This document shows positions 1 to 8,352 of a DNA stretch of 31,094 nt, in pieces; within the stretch, counting starts at the first letter, position 1, and the number at the start of each line of letters is the position of its first letter. Source of the DNA: Desulfomonilaceae bacterium (GTDB lineage Bacteria > Desulfobacterota > Desulfomonilia > Desulfomonilales > Desulfomonilaceae); assembly GCA_041662605.1 (NCBI GenBank), contig JBAZSD010000036.1:1-31094 (forward strand). The letters are read 5' to 3'. The notes under the pieces were generated by a model. It was not told the DNA's origin, did no database searches, and worked only from the letters and a program-made list of their open reading frames with translations. A program made the position numbers and the translations under genes.

Positions 1-8
1 CCTATTTC

Positions 9-69
9 TAACGTTTTGTCAATAGGGTATTAAAAATAGACGTGATATCGCGCGATTAGAAAAACGTTA
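9..69. repeat. Leader inverted repeat with internal palindrome
   Basis: TAACGTTTT (9-17) is exactly complementary to AAAACGTTA (61-69), and between them lies the perfect 10-base palindrome ATCGCGCGAT (47-56). The stretch is non-coding and precedes the first gene of a long plus-strand gene train, so it could hold an operator or the end of an upstream transcription unit. I see no convincing -35/-10 pair. The role is inference; the symmetry is directly visible. Confidence 0.4.
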
Positions 70-107
70 AAAGTTCCAGTTCACCGAAATCTAACCCCAT
101 ACAGGGG

Positions 108-149
108 GCTCCGGCTGAACGATTACAGGCTACAGAATATAGCCGGAGC
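108..149 (+). promoter_or_regulatory. Leader hairpin covering the legB ribosome-binding site
   Basis: GCTCCGGCT (108-116) pairs perfectly with AGCCGGAGC (141-149) across a 24-base spacer. The 3' arm contains GGAG (145-148), the only reasonable Shine-Dalgarno sequence for the TTG start at 158. If the RNA folds this way, translation of the first pathway gene would be restrained. The pairing is seen in the sequence; the regulatory role is inferred. It resembles no riboswitch class that I recognise. Confidence 0.45.
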
Positions 150-157
150 GTTTCATC

Positions 158-1207
158 TTGAACCGTTTGGGTCCAGGACATTTTTTGTATCGAAAATTGG
201 ATCTGACAAAACAAAAAATTCTCGTTACAGGCGCTGATGGATTTATCGGGTCACACCTCACTGAAGAACTGGTCCGGGCGGGCTATGATGTTCGCTCTTT
301 TGTATTCTACAACTCTTTCAACTCCTGGGGTTGGCTGGATCACTCACCACCGGAAATCCGAGACCAGTTGGATGTGTTCGCTGGGGATATTCGTGATCCT
401 TACGGCGTGCGTGAATCGATGCGGGGTTGCGATGTTGTCTTTCATTTGGCCGCTTTGATTGCAATTCCATATTCATATCATTCACCCGACACTTATGTTG
501 ACACCAATATGAAGGGAACGTTGAACGTGCTTCAGGCTGCTCGTGAACTTGGAGTTTCAAGGGTACTTCATACTAGTACTAGCGAAGTTTACGGAACCGC
601 TCGATTCGTACCGATAACAGAGGACCACCCTTTGCAGGGGCAATCCCCGTATTCCGCAACCAAAATTGCCGCGGATCAACTAACCTATTCTTTTTATGCG
701 TCTTTCGGATTGCCCGTAAGTATTGTTAGGCCTTTTAATACCTATGGTCCACGCCAATCAGCCAGGGCCGTATTGCCTACAATCATTACACAAATAGCCA
801 ATGGAGTTCGGAAACTGAAATTGGGATCGATTCACCCGACTCGGGATTTCAATTATGTCAAGGATACGGTAAGAGGTTTCATCGCTGTGGCATCCTCCGA
901 GGAGGCGATTGGAGAAGTGATCAATATCGGCAGTAATTATGAAATTTCAATTGGAGATTCAGCAAATCTAATTGCCGAAATTATGGGGGTAGAGATAGAA
1001 ATCGAAACAGACGACAAGCGATTGCGTCCATCCAACAGTGAGGTTGAACGTCTATGGGCGGATAATACAAAGGCTCGTGAAGTCTGCGGATGGGAGCCCG
1101 AATATGGCGGTCTTGAAGGGTTCAGGCGTGGCCTTATAGAAACAGTAGATTGGTTTACTGATCCTACAAACCTCTCCAATTATAAATCAGGTATTTACAA
1201 TATCTAA
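158..1207 (+). CDS. legB: LegB-type NAD-dependent nucleotide-sugar 4,6-dehydratase
   Basis: Extended short-chain dehydrogenase expected to convert a nucleotide-linked GlcNAc (GDP-linked in the Campylobacter legionaminate route) to the 4-keto-6-deoxy sugar in the cytoplasm. The Rossmann motif GADGFIG is at residues 25-31, the TSTSEVYG block with its acidic residue at 139-146, and the YxxxK pair at Tyr165/Lys169. Its 349 residues are slightly longer than usual because of about 18 residues before the KILVTG strand. I keep the TTG start at 158 because GGAG lies 9 bases upstream; TTG at 197 is an alternative without a Shine-Dalgarno. It is the first gene of the train and is followed 17 bases later by the matching aminotransferase. 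Substrate assignment rests on family and context. Confidence 0.88.
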   Translation: MNRLGPGHFLYRKLDLTKQKILVTGADGFIGSHLTEELVRAGYDVRSFVFYNSFNSWGWLDHSPPEIRDQLDVFAGDIRDPYGVRESMRGCDVVFHLAALIAIPYSYHSPDTYVDTNMKGTLNVLQAARELGVSRVLHTSTSEVYGTARFVPITEDHPLQGQSPYSATKIAADQLTYSFYASFGLPVSIVRPFNTYGPRQSARAVLPTIITQIANGVRKLKLGSIHPTRDFNYVKDTVRGFIAVASSEEAIGEVINIGSNYEISIGDSANLIAEIMGVEIEIETDDKRLRPSNSEVERLWADNTKAREVCGWEPEYGGLEGFRRGLIETVDWFTDPTNLSNYKSGIYNI

Positions 1208-1224
1208 CTTTCTTACTGATACAA

Positions 1225-2400
1225 GTGCCAACTTCTAAAGAATTAATTGCAAAACGCATTCTTGAGACCGTCCGCCAGGTCATTCCCTTGGGACATGGAC
1301 CAGTTGCTCTTCACGAGCCTGAGTTCAGAGGCAACGAATGGAATTACTTGAAGGAATGCATCGACACAGGCTGGGTCTCATCAGTCGGCAAATTTGTGAA
1401 TCGATTCGAACACATGTTGTCAGATTATACTGGCGCAGCACATGCAATAGCTACTGTCAATGGCACAGCGACGCTACATGTCGCTTTGCTTCTTGCGGGA
1501 GTACAGCCAGATGACGAAGTTCTGATTCCAGCGCTGACGTTTATTGCTACGGCCAACGCTGTCGCTTATTGCGGAGCGACACCACACTTTGTAGACAGTG
1601 CCTATGACTCTCTTGGTCTAGGCCCGAAAGCGTTGGACGAGTATTTGAAAAGTATCTCTGAACCAAAAGATAATTCGTTGATCAATCGAGTTACTGGTAA
1701 GACAATCCGGGCCGTTGTTCCCATGCACACGTTTGGTCATCCCGTTGACATGGATGGTTTGTGTGAAGTTTGCCAGAAATACTCACTGACAATAGTGGAA
1801 GATGCCGCCGAATCACTCGGTTCAACCTACCACGGGAAACATACGGGTCGATTCGGACGAATCTCTGCCCTAAGCTTCAACGGCAACAAGATCGTCACCA
1901 CAGGTGGTGGGGGCGCCATTCTGACTGACGATCCAGAACTTGCCCGCAGGGGTAAACATATTACAACTACTGCGCGGATACCTAACCGATGGGCGATAAG
2001 CCATGATGAGATCGGTTTCAACTATCGAATGCCTAATTTAAATGCGGCGCTTGGCTGCGCTCAGCTTGAGGCGCTGCCGGAATTTCTCTCCCGCAAGCGG
2101 CGATTGGCAGAACGATATGAAGAAGCGTTCGACGGGATTGAAGACGCTACTTTTGTATCCGAGCCGGTCGGAACCAGAAGTAATTACTGGCTTAACTCAA
2201 TCCTTTTGTCGGAAGACGTTGCGCACACAAGAGAAGATGTATTAGAATGTTTGAATGACGAAGGTATTATGGCCCGGCCATGTTGGACTCTGATGCATCG
2301 GCTTCCCATGTATCAGAATTGCCCACGAGCGCCATTGCCTGTAGCGGAAGACATTGAGCGACGATTGATCAATTTGCCGAGTAGCGCAAATTTGGCATGA
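1225..2400 (+). CDS. legC: LegC-type PLP-dependent sugar aminotransferase
   Basis: DegT/DnrJ/EryC1-fold aminotransferase predicted to place the 4-amino group on the keto sugar made by LegB, giving the bacillosamine-type intermediate. The PLP lysine is Lys222 in SFNGNK and the ring-binding aspartate is Asp193 in VEDAAES. The N-terminal block around residues 28-60 (LHEPEFRGNEW, then TGWVSSVGKFV) is typical of LegC rather than of general DegT enzymes. The GTG start has no clear Shine-Dalgarno, but the family has a short N-terminal extension of this kind. It overlaps the next gene by ATGA, suggesting translational coupling. Confidence 0.88.
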   Translation: MPTSKELIAKRILETVRQVIPLGHGPVALHEPEFRGNEWNYLKECIDTGWVSSVGKFVNRFEHMLSDYTGAAHAIATVNGTATLHVALLLAGVQPDDEVLIPALTFIATANAVAYCGATPHFVDSAYDSLGLGPKALDEYLKSISEPKDNSLINRVTGKTIRAVVPMHTFGHPVDMDGLCEVCQKYSLTIVEDAAESLGSTYHGKHTGRFGRISALSFNGNKIVTTGGGGAILTDDPELARRGKHITTTARIPNRWAISHDEIGFNYRMPNLNAALGCAQLEALPEFLSRKRRLAERYEEAFDGIEDATFVSEPVGTRSNYWLNSILLSEDVAHTREDVLECLNDEGIMARPCWTLMHRLPMYQNCPRAPLPVAEDIERRLINLPSSANLA

Positions 2401-3563
2401 ACGATTCATATCGAAAAATTTGTGTTGTAACCGGCAGTAGAGCTGAATATGGTCTGCTTCAACCTGTGATATCAGCTCTAAACTCAGACGAACGTTTTGA
2501 GATGCAGTTGATAGTGACAGGTATGCATCTATCTCCGGAATTTGGTTACACGGTTTCGGCAATCGAAGATGACGGTTATGAAATCGCTGAGAGAGTTGAA
2601 TCATTGATTTCCGGTGACACCCCAGCGGCAATAACCAAATCGATCGGGCTAGGGGTGATAGGGTTTGCCGATGTTTTCCGTCGATTGACGCCGGACTGGC
2701 TCCTTATATTGGGTGATCGATTTGAGGTGTTCGCAGCAGCACAGGCAGCGTTGGTTGCAAACATACCGATCGCTCATATCGCTGGGGGTGACACCACAGA
2801 AGGCGCTTTCGATGAAGCCATAAGACATTGCATAACCAAAATGGCTCATCTGCATTTGGTTACCAATGAACTGTCGGCAAGACGTGTTCGTCAACTTGGG
2901 GAAGATCCTAAGGCGATTCACGTAGTAGGCAGCCCGGGCATAGATGCTATCCACGAAATGAAGTTAATAGACCGTGAAGCCCTTGAAAAAGATCTCGGGA
3001 TAACCTTCAAGAAGCGTAACCTGCTCATCACTCACCACCCAGTGACTCTCGATCCCAGTGGTTCAGCCCAGGAACTCGAAGCTCTACTCTCAGCGTTAGA
3101 CAATTTTGGAGATGAAACCGGTCTGTTTTTTACCAAAGCAAATGCTGACACATCTGGAAGGACCATTAATCGCGTTGTCGAAGACTGGGTTTCTACAAGA
3201 TCAAATGCGGAGTTGTTTACGTCGCTCGGGTCGCTCCGGTACCTCAGTCTTATGAATGAGGTGGATGTTGTTGTTGGTAACTCATCCAGCGGTCTATATG
3301 AAGCTCCATCATTCCATACGCCAACTGTCAATATCGGTGATCGACAGCGTGGTCGGTTGTCAGCCGGCTCAGTGATTCACTGCGAGGCTGAACCGATGTC
3401 TATACATGCATCAATTAACAAGGCGTTCGAATTGGATGTTTCGCAGGTGGAAAATCCTTATGGTGACGGGCACTCTACGCAGCGGATAATCGAAGCGATC
3501 GCAGCAGTGAATGATCCTAAAAAACTTCTTAAAAAACGTTTCCATATGACCTCAAGCTCTTGA
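2397..3563 (+). CDS. legG: LegG/NeuC-type hydrolysing 2-epimerase
   Basis: Member of the UDP-GlcNAc 2-epimerase fold (GT-B-like), 388 residues, the usual size for NeuC/LegG. In a legionaminate pathway this enzyme inverts C2 and releases the nucleotide from the diacetamido-trideoxy sugar, giving the free hexose that LegI condenses. Visible motifs are GSRAEYG near the N terminus, GDRFEVF, HIAGGDTTEGAFDE in the middle, THHPVTL, and GNSSSGLYEAP near the C terminus. The start is an ATGA overlap with legC. A NeuC that makes ManNAc for true sialic acid has the same motifs; flanking LegB and LegC favour LegG. Confidence 0.85.
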   Translation: MNDSYRKICVVTGSRAEYGLLQPVISALNSDERFEMQLIVTGMHLSPEFGYTVSAIEDDGYEIAERVESLISGDTPAAITKSIGLGVIGFADVFRRLTPDWLLILGDRFEVFAAAQAALVANIPIAHIAGGDTTEGAFDEAIRHCITKMAHLHLVTNELSARRVRQLGEDPKAIHVVGSPGIDAIHEMKLIDREALEKDLGITFKKRNLLITHHPVTLDPSGSAQELEALLSALDNFGDETGLFFTKANADTSGRTINRVVEDWVSTRSNAELFTSLGSLRYLSLMNEVDVVVGNSSSGLYEAPSFHTPTVNIGDRQRGRLSAGSVIHCEAEPMSIHASINKAFELDVSQVENPYGDGHSTQRIIEAIAAVNDPKKLLKKRFHMTSSS

Positions 3564-3564
3564 T

Positions 3565-4656
3565 ATGCACAGACGTTCATCAGAAAAGACTTTCATAATT
3601 GCCGAGGCTGGTGTTAACCATAACGGATCGCTTGATATGGCTTGCGCTCTTGTCGATGTGGCGGCTGCGGCTGGCGCAGACGCTGTTAAATTTCAGACTT
3701 TCAAAGCCACGGAAGTCATAAGTCGATATGCGCCAAAGGCTTACTATCAGCAGCTAACTACCAGCGCCAAAGAGAGCCAGTTGGAGATGGTTCAAAGACT
3801 TGAGCTATCTGAAGCTGACCACCGTATACTCATCAATCACGCTAAGACGAAAAAAATAGAATTCTTATCGACTCCATTTGACCTACCGAGCCTTCGATTG
3901 CTTACCGATCGTTTTCGGCTGTCCACAATAAAAATCCCTTCTGGCGAAATCACCAACGGTCCGTTCCTGCTTGAAATTGCAAAGACAGGTAGGAATGTCA
4001 TCATGTCTACGGGCATGAACACACTCGGAGAAGTGGAGGCTGCGCTCGGTGTTCTAGCGTTTGGATACACCGCTACCATCGACCAAGATCCATCATTAAA
4101 AGCTTTTGCTTCAGCATTCGCGTTTGACGTCGGACAGTCTGCATTGCGTGAGTATGTCTCTCTGCTGCATTGTACAACAGAATATCCCGCTCCTTACACT
4201 GAAGTCAACCTCAGGGCGATGGACACCTTAGCGAATGCTTTTGGCCTGCCGGTGGGGCTGTCCGATCACACTATGGGTATTCATATTCCGATAGCTGCGG
4301 TGGCACGAGGCGCTAAGATCATAGAAAAGCACTTCACGCTAGACAGGTCACTTCCAGGTCCGGATCATGCGGCATCGCTGGAACCCACTGAGCTTGAAGA
4401 AATGGTCAGATCCATTCGAGAAGTTGAGATGGCTCTTGGCGACGGCGTAAAACGACCGACAGATTCTGAAATGAAAAATAGAGATATTGTGCGAAAGAGC
4501 CTCGTTGCGGCCAAACCCATCCTGACTGGGCAGGTAATAGACAAGGGAGATATTGCCATCAAACGGCCAGGGACGGGATTATCTCCAATGTGTTATTGGG
4601 ATTATATTGGAGTAAAATCTGACCTGGATTACTCGGTCGATGAGATGCTGGCTTAA
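3565..4656 (+). CDS. legI: Legionaminic/sialic acid synthase (NeuB family)
   Basis: Predicted to condense phosphoenolpyruvate with the 2,4-diacetamido-trideoxy-mannose made by LegG, giving a nine-carbon nonulosonic acid. It is a canonical two-domain NeuB. The TIM barrel has EAGVNHNG (residues 14-21), VKFQTF (41-46), IKIPSGE (122-128), GLSDH (231-235) and EKHF (254-257). A C-terminal SAF/antifreeze-like domain follows from about residue 303, with VRKSLVAA and KRPGTGLSP. All usual substrate and metal residues appear present. One base separates it from the legG stop, and it overlaps the next start by one base. Compare the divergent paralogue at 9780-10838. Confidence 0.9.
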   Translation: MHRRSSEKTFIIAEAGVNHNGSLDMACALVDVAAAAGADAVKFQTFKATEVISRYAPKAYYQQLTTSAKESQLEMVQRLELSEADHRILINHAKTKKIEFLSTPFDLPSLRLLTDRFRLSTIKIPSGEITNGPFLLEIAKTGRNVIMSTGMNTLGEVEAALGVLAFGYTATIDQDPSLKAFASAFAFDVGQSALREYVSLLHCTTEYPAPYTEVNLRAMDTLANAFGLPVGLSDHTMGIHIPIAAVARGAKIIEKHFTLDRSLPGPDHAASLEPTELEEMVRSIREVEMALGDGVKRPTDSEMKNRDIVRKSLVAAKPILTGQVIDKGDIAIKRPGTGLSPMCYWDYIGVKSDLDYSVDEMLA

Positions 4657-5297
4657 TGAAGTTGCCCGTAATTGTAATTGGAGCTGGAGGCCACAGTAAA
4701 GTAGTGGCCGATGCTCTTCGGACGTCTGGACGAATCGCTCTCGGTTTTCTCGAGGCTAATCTTGATCTGCATGGAAGAATAATTGACGGGCTTAAAGTGC
4801 TGGGTTGTGATGACCTACTTTTAGATTATCCCCCGGAGACAATTAATCTTGCAAACGGAATCGGCTCAACAGTATCAACTGAAGCTCGACGCACAGTTTA
4901 TGAACGGCTGAATCGAGGTGGTTACAAATTTGAAACTGTTTACCATCCGTCCGCAACCATTGCGCAGTCGGCACAGATTTTTTCAGGTGTACAAATAATG
5001 GCAGGCGGGGTGATACAACCAGGTGTGATCATCGGCGAGAACACAATAATTAATACAGGGGCCATAGTGGACCACGATTGCATAATTGGTAAGCATTGTC
5101 ATATAGCCCCAGGAGTAGTCCTTTCCGGAGAAGTTCAGGTGGGTGACGGCTGTCATATTGGCACAGGCGCTGACGTCATTCAGGGTTTAAGCATAGGCGC
5201 AGGATCGCTTGTGGCAGCTGGAGCAGTGGTTATTCAAGATGTTCCGCCTAATACTTGGGTGGCGGGAGTGCCAGCGCGAATTATGGAAATAATATGA
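4656..5297 (+). CDS. NeuD/PglD-like left-handed beta-helix acyltransferase
   Basis: 213-residue acyl-CoA-dependent acyltransferase. The N-terminal VIGAGGHSKVV (residues 7-17) is the sugar-binding Rossmann-like part of PglD/NeuD proteins, and hexapeptide repeats run from about 100 to 195. His140 in VDHDC matches the catalytic His of PglD, followed by GKHCHIAPGVVLSG. In this position it is the best candidate for the N-acetylation step (LegH role) on the 4-amino sugar; O-acetylation of the finished nonulosonate (NeuD role) is the alternative. The start overlaps the legI stop by one base, and the stop overlaps the next ATG by ATGA. Confidence 0.82.
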   Translation: MKLPVIVIGAGGHSKVVADALRTSGRIALGFLEANLDLHGRIIDGLKVLGCDDLLLDYPPETINLANGIGSTVSTEARRTVYERLNRGGYKFETVYHPSATIAQSAQIFSGVQIMAGGVIQPGVIIGENTIINTGAIVDHDCIIGKHCHIAPGVVLSGEVQVGDGCHIGTGADVIQGLSIGAGSLVAAGAVVIQDVPPNTWVAGVPARIMEII

Positions 5298-6355
5298 AGC
5301 ATTGGGAATCCGTTCTTGTGTCGCCAAACACATGTCTAAGAGACGCTATGGCCAAGATTGACACTGAGGCAACCAAAATGGCTATTGTGGTCGATTCAGA
5401 GAGATACCTACTGGGTACAGTAACTGATGGAGATATTCGACGAGGTCTGCTTTCCGGAATGCAGCTAACCGATCCTGTTGAGCGTTGTATGTGCCAGACC
5501 CCTACGACAGCGCGGGTTGGTGAATCCAGCGAGGCAATCTTGTCAAAAATGCGGAAACTAGGTCTACATCAGGTGCCGATTCTGGACGAACGAGGCTGTG
5601 TTGCAGATCTTGTATTAATCAAAGATTACTTGTTGATACCTGAGCGAAAAAATTGGGTGGTCATAATGGCGGGGGGGCCAGGTACTCGCCTTGATGAATT
5701 GACTCGCAATACACCCAAGCCAATGTTGCAAGTTGGTGACAAACCATTACTCGAAACCATAGTTTACGGATTTGTCAAACAGGGCTTCCGCCACATTTGG
5801 ATAGCCGTGAACTATCACGCCGGGCAGATCGAAGACCATTTCGGAGATGGTAAGCAGTTTGGGGCAGTAATACGATATTTGCGTGAAGCGAAGCGACTTG
5901 GCACCGCCGGAGCATTGAGTCTTCTGCCGCACGTTCCGGAACACCCTGTGTTGGTCACCAATGCCGACCTTCTATCCAATGTTGACTACGGCGCCGTGCT
6001 GGATCAACATGTCTCGGTCTCGGTCACAGCCACTATGGCTGTCAGAGAACACGAATATCAGATTCCATATGGCGTAGTTAGAACTGAAAAAGAAAATATT
6101 TTGAGACTTGACGAAAAACCTGTTCACAAAGTCTTAGTTAATGCCGGGGTATACGTGTTGTCACCAGAAGCAATCGCTTGCGTACCGATCGACACCTTTT
6201 TTGATATGCCGGAGCTATTTGAAATTCTGATAACCAAGGGGAAACAGGTACGGAGTCACTTAGTGGATGGGTACTGGCGAGACATCGGTTGTCATGAGGA
6301 TTTCTGTAAAGCCAACTCGGATTTCCATGAGGTGTTCCGTGATTCAAAACAATAA
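5294..6355 (+). CDS. ptmE: PtmE-like CBS-domain sugar-1-phosphate nucleotidyltransferase
   Basis: Two CBS repeats (about residues 10-113) are fused to a nucleotidyltransferase domain that begins at WVVIMAGGPGTRL (121-133) and continues with TPKPML. This architecture matches Campylobacter PtmE, the glucosamine-1-phosphate guanylyltransferase that supplies GDP-sugars to legionaminate synthesis, hence the inference of a GDP-linked pathway. The longest open frame would begin at 5255, but the ATG at 5294 overlaps the preceding stop as ATGA and reads MKHWESVLVSP, so I use it. A run of seven G (5671-5677) encodes part of the AGG signature. PtmF and PtmA homologues are not in the window. Confidence 0.85.
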   Translation: MKHWESVLVSPNTCLRDAMAKIDTEATKMAIVVDSERYLLGTVTDGDIRRGLLSGMQLTDPVERCMCQTPTTARVGESSEAILSKMRKLGLHQVPILDERGCVADLVLIKDYLLIPERKNWVVIMAGGPGTRLDELTRNTPKPMLQVGDKPLLETIVYGFVKQGFRHIWIAVNYHAGQIEDHFGDGKQFGAVIRYLREAKRLGTAGALSLLPHVPEHPVLVTNADLLSNVDYGAVLDQHVSVSVTATMAVREHEYQIPYGVVRTEKENILRLDEKPVHKVLVNAGVYVLSPEAIACVPIDTFFDMPELFEILITKGKQVRSHLVDGYWRDIGCHEDFCKANSDFHEVFRDSKQ

Positions 6356-7040
6356 ATTTTTAGCGGTTATTCCAGCTAGGGGCGGGTCCAAGGGCGTGCC
6401 GAGAAAGAATATACGTGAAATCGCTGGAAAACCTCTTATTGCGTACACTATCGAGGCAGCGAGATATTCTAGGTATCTGGACAAGATAATTGTTTCAAGC
6501 GAGGATGAAGAAATTTTAAACGTAGCTAAAGAATGGGGCGCAGAAATTCTGGTTCGACCGGCGGAACTTGCACAGGACGATACCCCAGGGATTGAGCCCG
6601 TATTGCACGCTATAGGCGTATTTTCTGGGTACGACTATGTCGTCTTGCTTCAGCCCACCTCCCCGCTTCGAACTACAAATGATATCGAGGCCACAATTGA
6701 TCAATGCTTGTCACATCAGGCTCCTTCGTGTGTATCAGTTTGTGAATCTCAAGAGACCCCGTATTGGATGTTTACATTCGGACCCGATATGAAACTGACT
6801 CCATTCATGCCGGGTTACACGCGAACTCGGCGGCAAGATCTACCTCCAGCTTATTTACTTAATGGGGCTGTCTATGTGGCTGAGATCGAATGGCTGGTCT
6901 TAAAAAAAGATTTCTTAGCTAACGACACCGTAGCTTATGTGATGCCTGTGGATCGCTCGCTTGACATCGACACCGAAAATGATCTCCAATCATTTCATAA
7001 ATGCTTGAAGAAGGATAAAGATGCTTTCGTATCCACGTAA
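6327..7040 (+). CDS. legF: CMP-nonulosonate cytidylyltransferase (LegF/NeuA)
   Basis: Activates the nonulosonic acid with CTP for glycosyl transfer. The N-terminal signature AVIPARGGSKGVPRKNI follows FL directly, then GKPLIAYTI, SSEDEEI, LLQPTSPLR and a C-terminal DRSLDIDTENDL, as in CMP-sialic acid synthetases. The start is uncertain: ATG 6327 is used, but GTG 6339 with GAGGTG four bases upstream also fits, and both lie inside the end of ptmE. The open frame extends further upstream to 6267, which would give an unlikely N-terminal extension. It overlaps the next gene by 20 bases. Confidence 0.87.
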   Translation: MRCSVIQNNKFLAVIPARGGSKGVPRKNIREIAGKPLIAYTIEAARYSRYLDKIIVSSEDEEILNVAKEWGAEILVRPAELAQDDTPGIEPVLHAIGVFSGYDYVVLLQPTSPLRTTNDIEATIDQCLSHQAPSCVSVCESQETPYWMFTFGPDMKLTPFMPGYTRTRRQDLPPAYLLNGAVYVAEIEWLVLKKDFLANDTVAYVMPVDRSLDIDTENDLQSFHKCLKKDKDAFVST

Positions 7041-8352
7041 CCGGGAATTTGCCATCAATCCGTATGCACAAAATGACGCGCCGTATGAAACGTTTTATGG
7101 TCTCCCACACGATGTTCAATTTTGTAAGAAATGTGTAATTTCTAATCAAAGGCCGAATTCCGCAGTCGAATACGCACACACAAGAGACAGTCAGAAAAAG
7201 ACAATTCACTTTGACCAAGAAGGTGTATGTGATGCATGTGGGGTCGCCCAACAAAAACATAGCGAAATAGATTGGCCTGACAAAGAGAGAGAGTTGCGTG
7301 ATCTTTGCGATCGTTTTCGGAGAAAAGACGGCGCTTATGATTGTATAGTACCAGGGTCGGGCGGCAAGGACAGCTTTTATGCAGCCCACATGCTCAAATA
7401 CAAATATGATATGCATCCACTAACCGTCACCTGGGCCCCACACATCTACACAGACTGGGGTTGGCGGAATTTTCAAAGTTGGATTCATGCTGGTTTAGAC
7501 AATTTCCTTCTAACTCCCAACGGCCGTGTTCACAGGTTGTTGACGAGGCTGGCGGTGGAGAATCTATTTCACCCATTTCAACCATTCATGGTCGGTCAAA
7601 AGTCATTGGCCCCCAAAATGGCCATTATCCATAAAATCCCATTAGTGTTTTATGGAGAGAACGAAGCGGAATATGGCAATCCTATCAAGGATATTAATTC
7701 ATCCGAAAGAGATTGGTCCTATTTCACCGCTCAAGATAAAACAGGAATCTATCTTGGCGGCGTCTCTTTAACTGACTTGAGAGATTTTTTTGGGGTTGCG
7801 GATTATGAACTGCAGCCCTATCTTCCAGCAGATCCGGAACAAATCCGGGAAAAACAAATTGAAGTGCATTATCTGGGATACTATTTGAAATGGCATCCAC
7901 AGAGCTGCTATTATTATGCAGTTGAACACGGCGGTTTTCAGGCCTCTCCAGAAAGAACTCCGGGCACGTACAGTAAATACAATAGCATTGACGATCGCAT
8001 TGACGATTTTCACTATTATACTACTTTTATCAAGTTCGGCATCGGTCGCGCTACCTACGACGCAGCACAAGAAATTCGCTCGCGAGATATAACCCGTGAG
8101 GAAGGTGTGGCCCTTGTGAAACGCTTCGATGGAGAGTTTCCTGAGCGATTTGCAGACGAAATTTTTCGCTATCTGAGTATGCCATCGAAAGACTACCCTC
8201 AAGCATCCAAAATGTTTGAACAGCCGATTGTAAACCGTGAGTATTTTATGAGGCTAGCTGATACATTCCGATCCCCACATCTGTGGAAATTTGAGGATGG
8301 TGAATGGGGGCTACGCCATGCGGTTTGGCATTCGGAACATTTATTAGCATGA
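7021..8352 (+). CDS. N-acetyl sugar amidotransferase (LegA/PseA/WbpG family)
   Basis: ATP-dependent ligase that converts an N-acetyl group on a sugar to an acetamidino group, using ammonia from a glutaminase partner. The PP-loop SGGKDS is at residues 113-118. Two CxxC pairs precede it (Cys35/Cys38 and Cys70/Cys73), a probable zinc site of the family. The 443 residues match LegA/PseA/WbpG enzymes. AAGGA lies five bases before the ATG. HisF-like and HisH-like genes follow at once, as in Pseudomonas aeruginosa O-antigen loci where WbpG works with HisH2/HisF2. Because it follows legF, the likely target is the 5- or 7-acetamido group of the legionaminate-type sugar; the exact position cannot be read from sequence. 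Confidence 0.87.
   Translation: MLSYPRNREFAINPYAQNDAPYETFYGLPHDVQFCKKCVISNQRPNSAVEYAHTRDSQKKTIHFDQEGVCDACGVAQQKHSEIDWPDKERELRDLCDRFRRKDGAYDCIVPGSGGKDSFYAAHMLKYKYDMHPLTVTWAPHIYTDWGWRNFQSWIHAGLDNFLLTPNGRVHRLLTRLAVENLFHPFQPFMVGQKSLAPKMAIIHKIPLVFYGENEAEYGNPIKDINSSERDWSYFTAQDKTGIYLGGVSLTDLRDFFGVADYELQPYLPADPEQIREKQIEVHYLGYYLKWHPQSCYYYAVEHGGFQASPERTPGTYSKYNSIDDRIDDFHYYTTFIKFGIGRATYDAAQEIRSRDITREEGVALVKRFDGEFPERFADEIFRYLSMPSKDYPQASKMFEQPIVNREYFMRLADTFRSPHLWKFEDGEWGLRHAVWHSEHLLA

Noticed and set aside
2242..2631. 129-residue minus-strand open frame
   Set aside because: Lies antisense over the legC/legG junction, whose proteins are clearly conserved; no recognisable domain. The same applies to the other antisense frames, such as 6919-7416, 7768-8202 and 8376-8795.
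3565..4656. True N-acetylneuraminic acid pathway
   Set aside because: LegB, LegC and a PtmE-like enzyme are not needed for Neu5Ac; their presence favours a di-amino legionaminate-type sugar.
5255..5293. Upstream start for the PtmE-like protein
   Set aside because: It would add 13 residues read from the 3' end of the acyltransferase gene; the ATGA overlap start at 5294 is more natural.
6267..6326. Upstream start for the CMP-sugar synthetase
   Set aside because: Adds 20 residues before the region where the family begins and overlaps ptmE by 89 bases.
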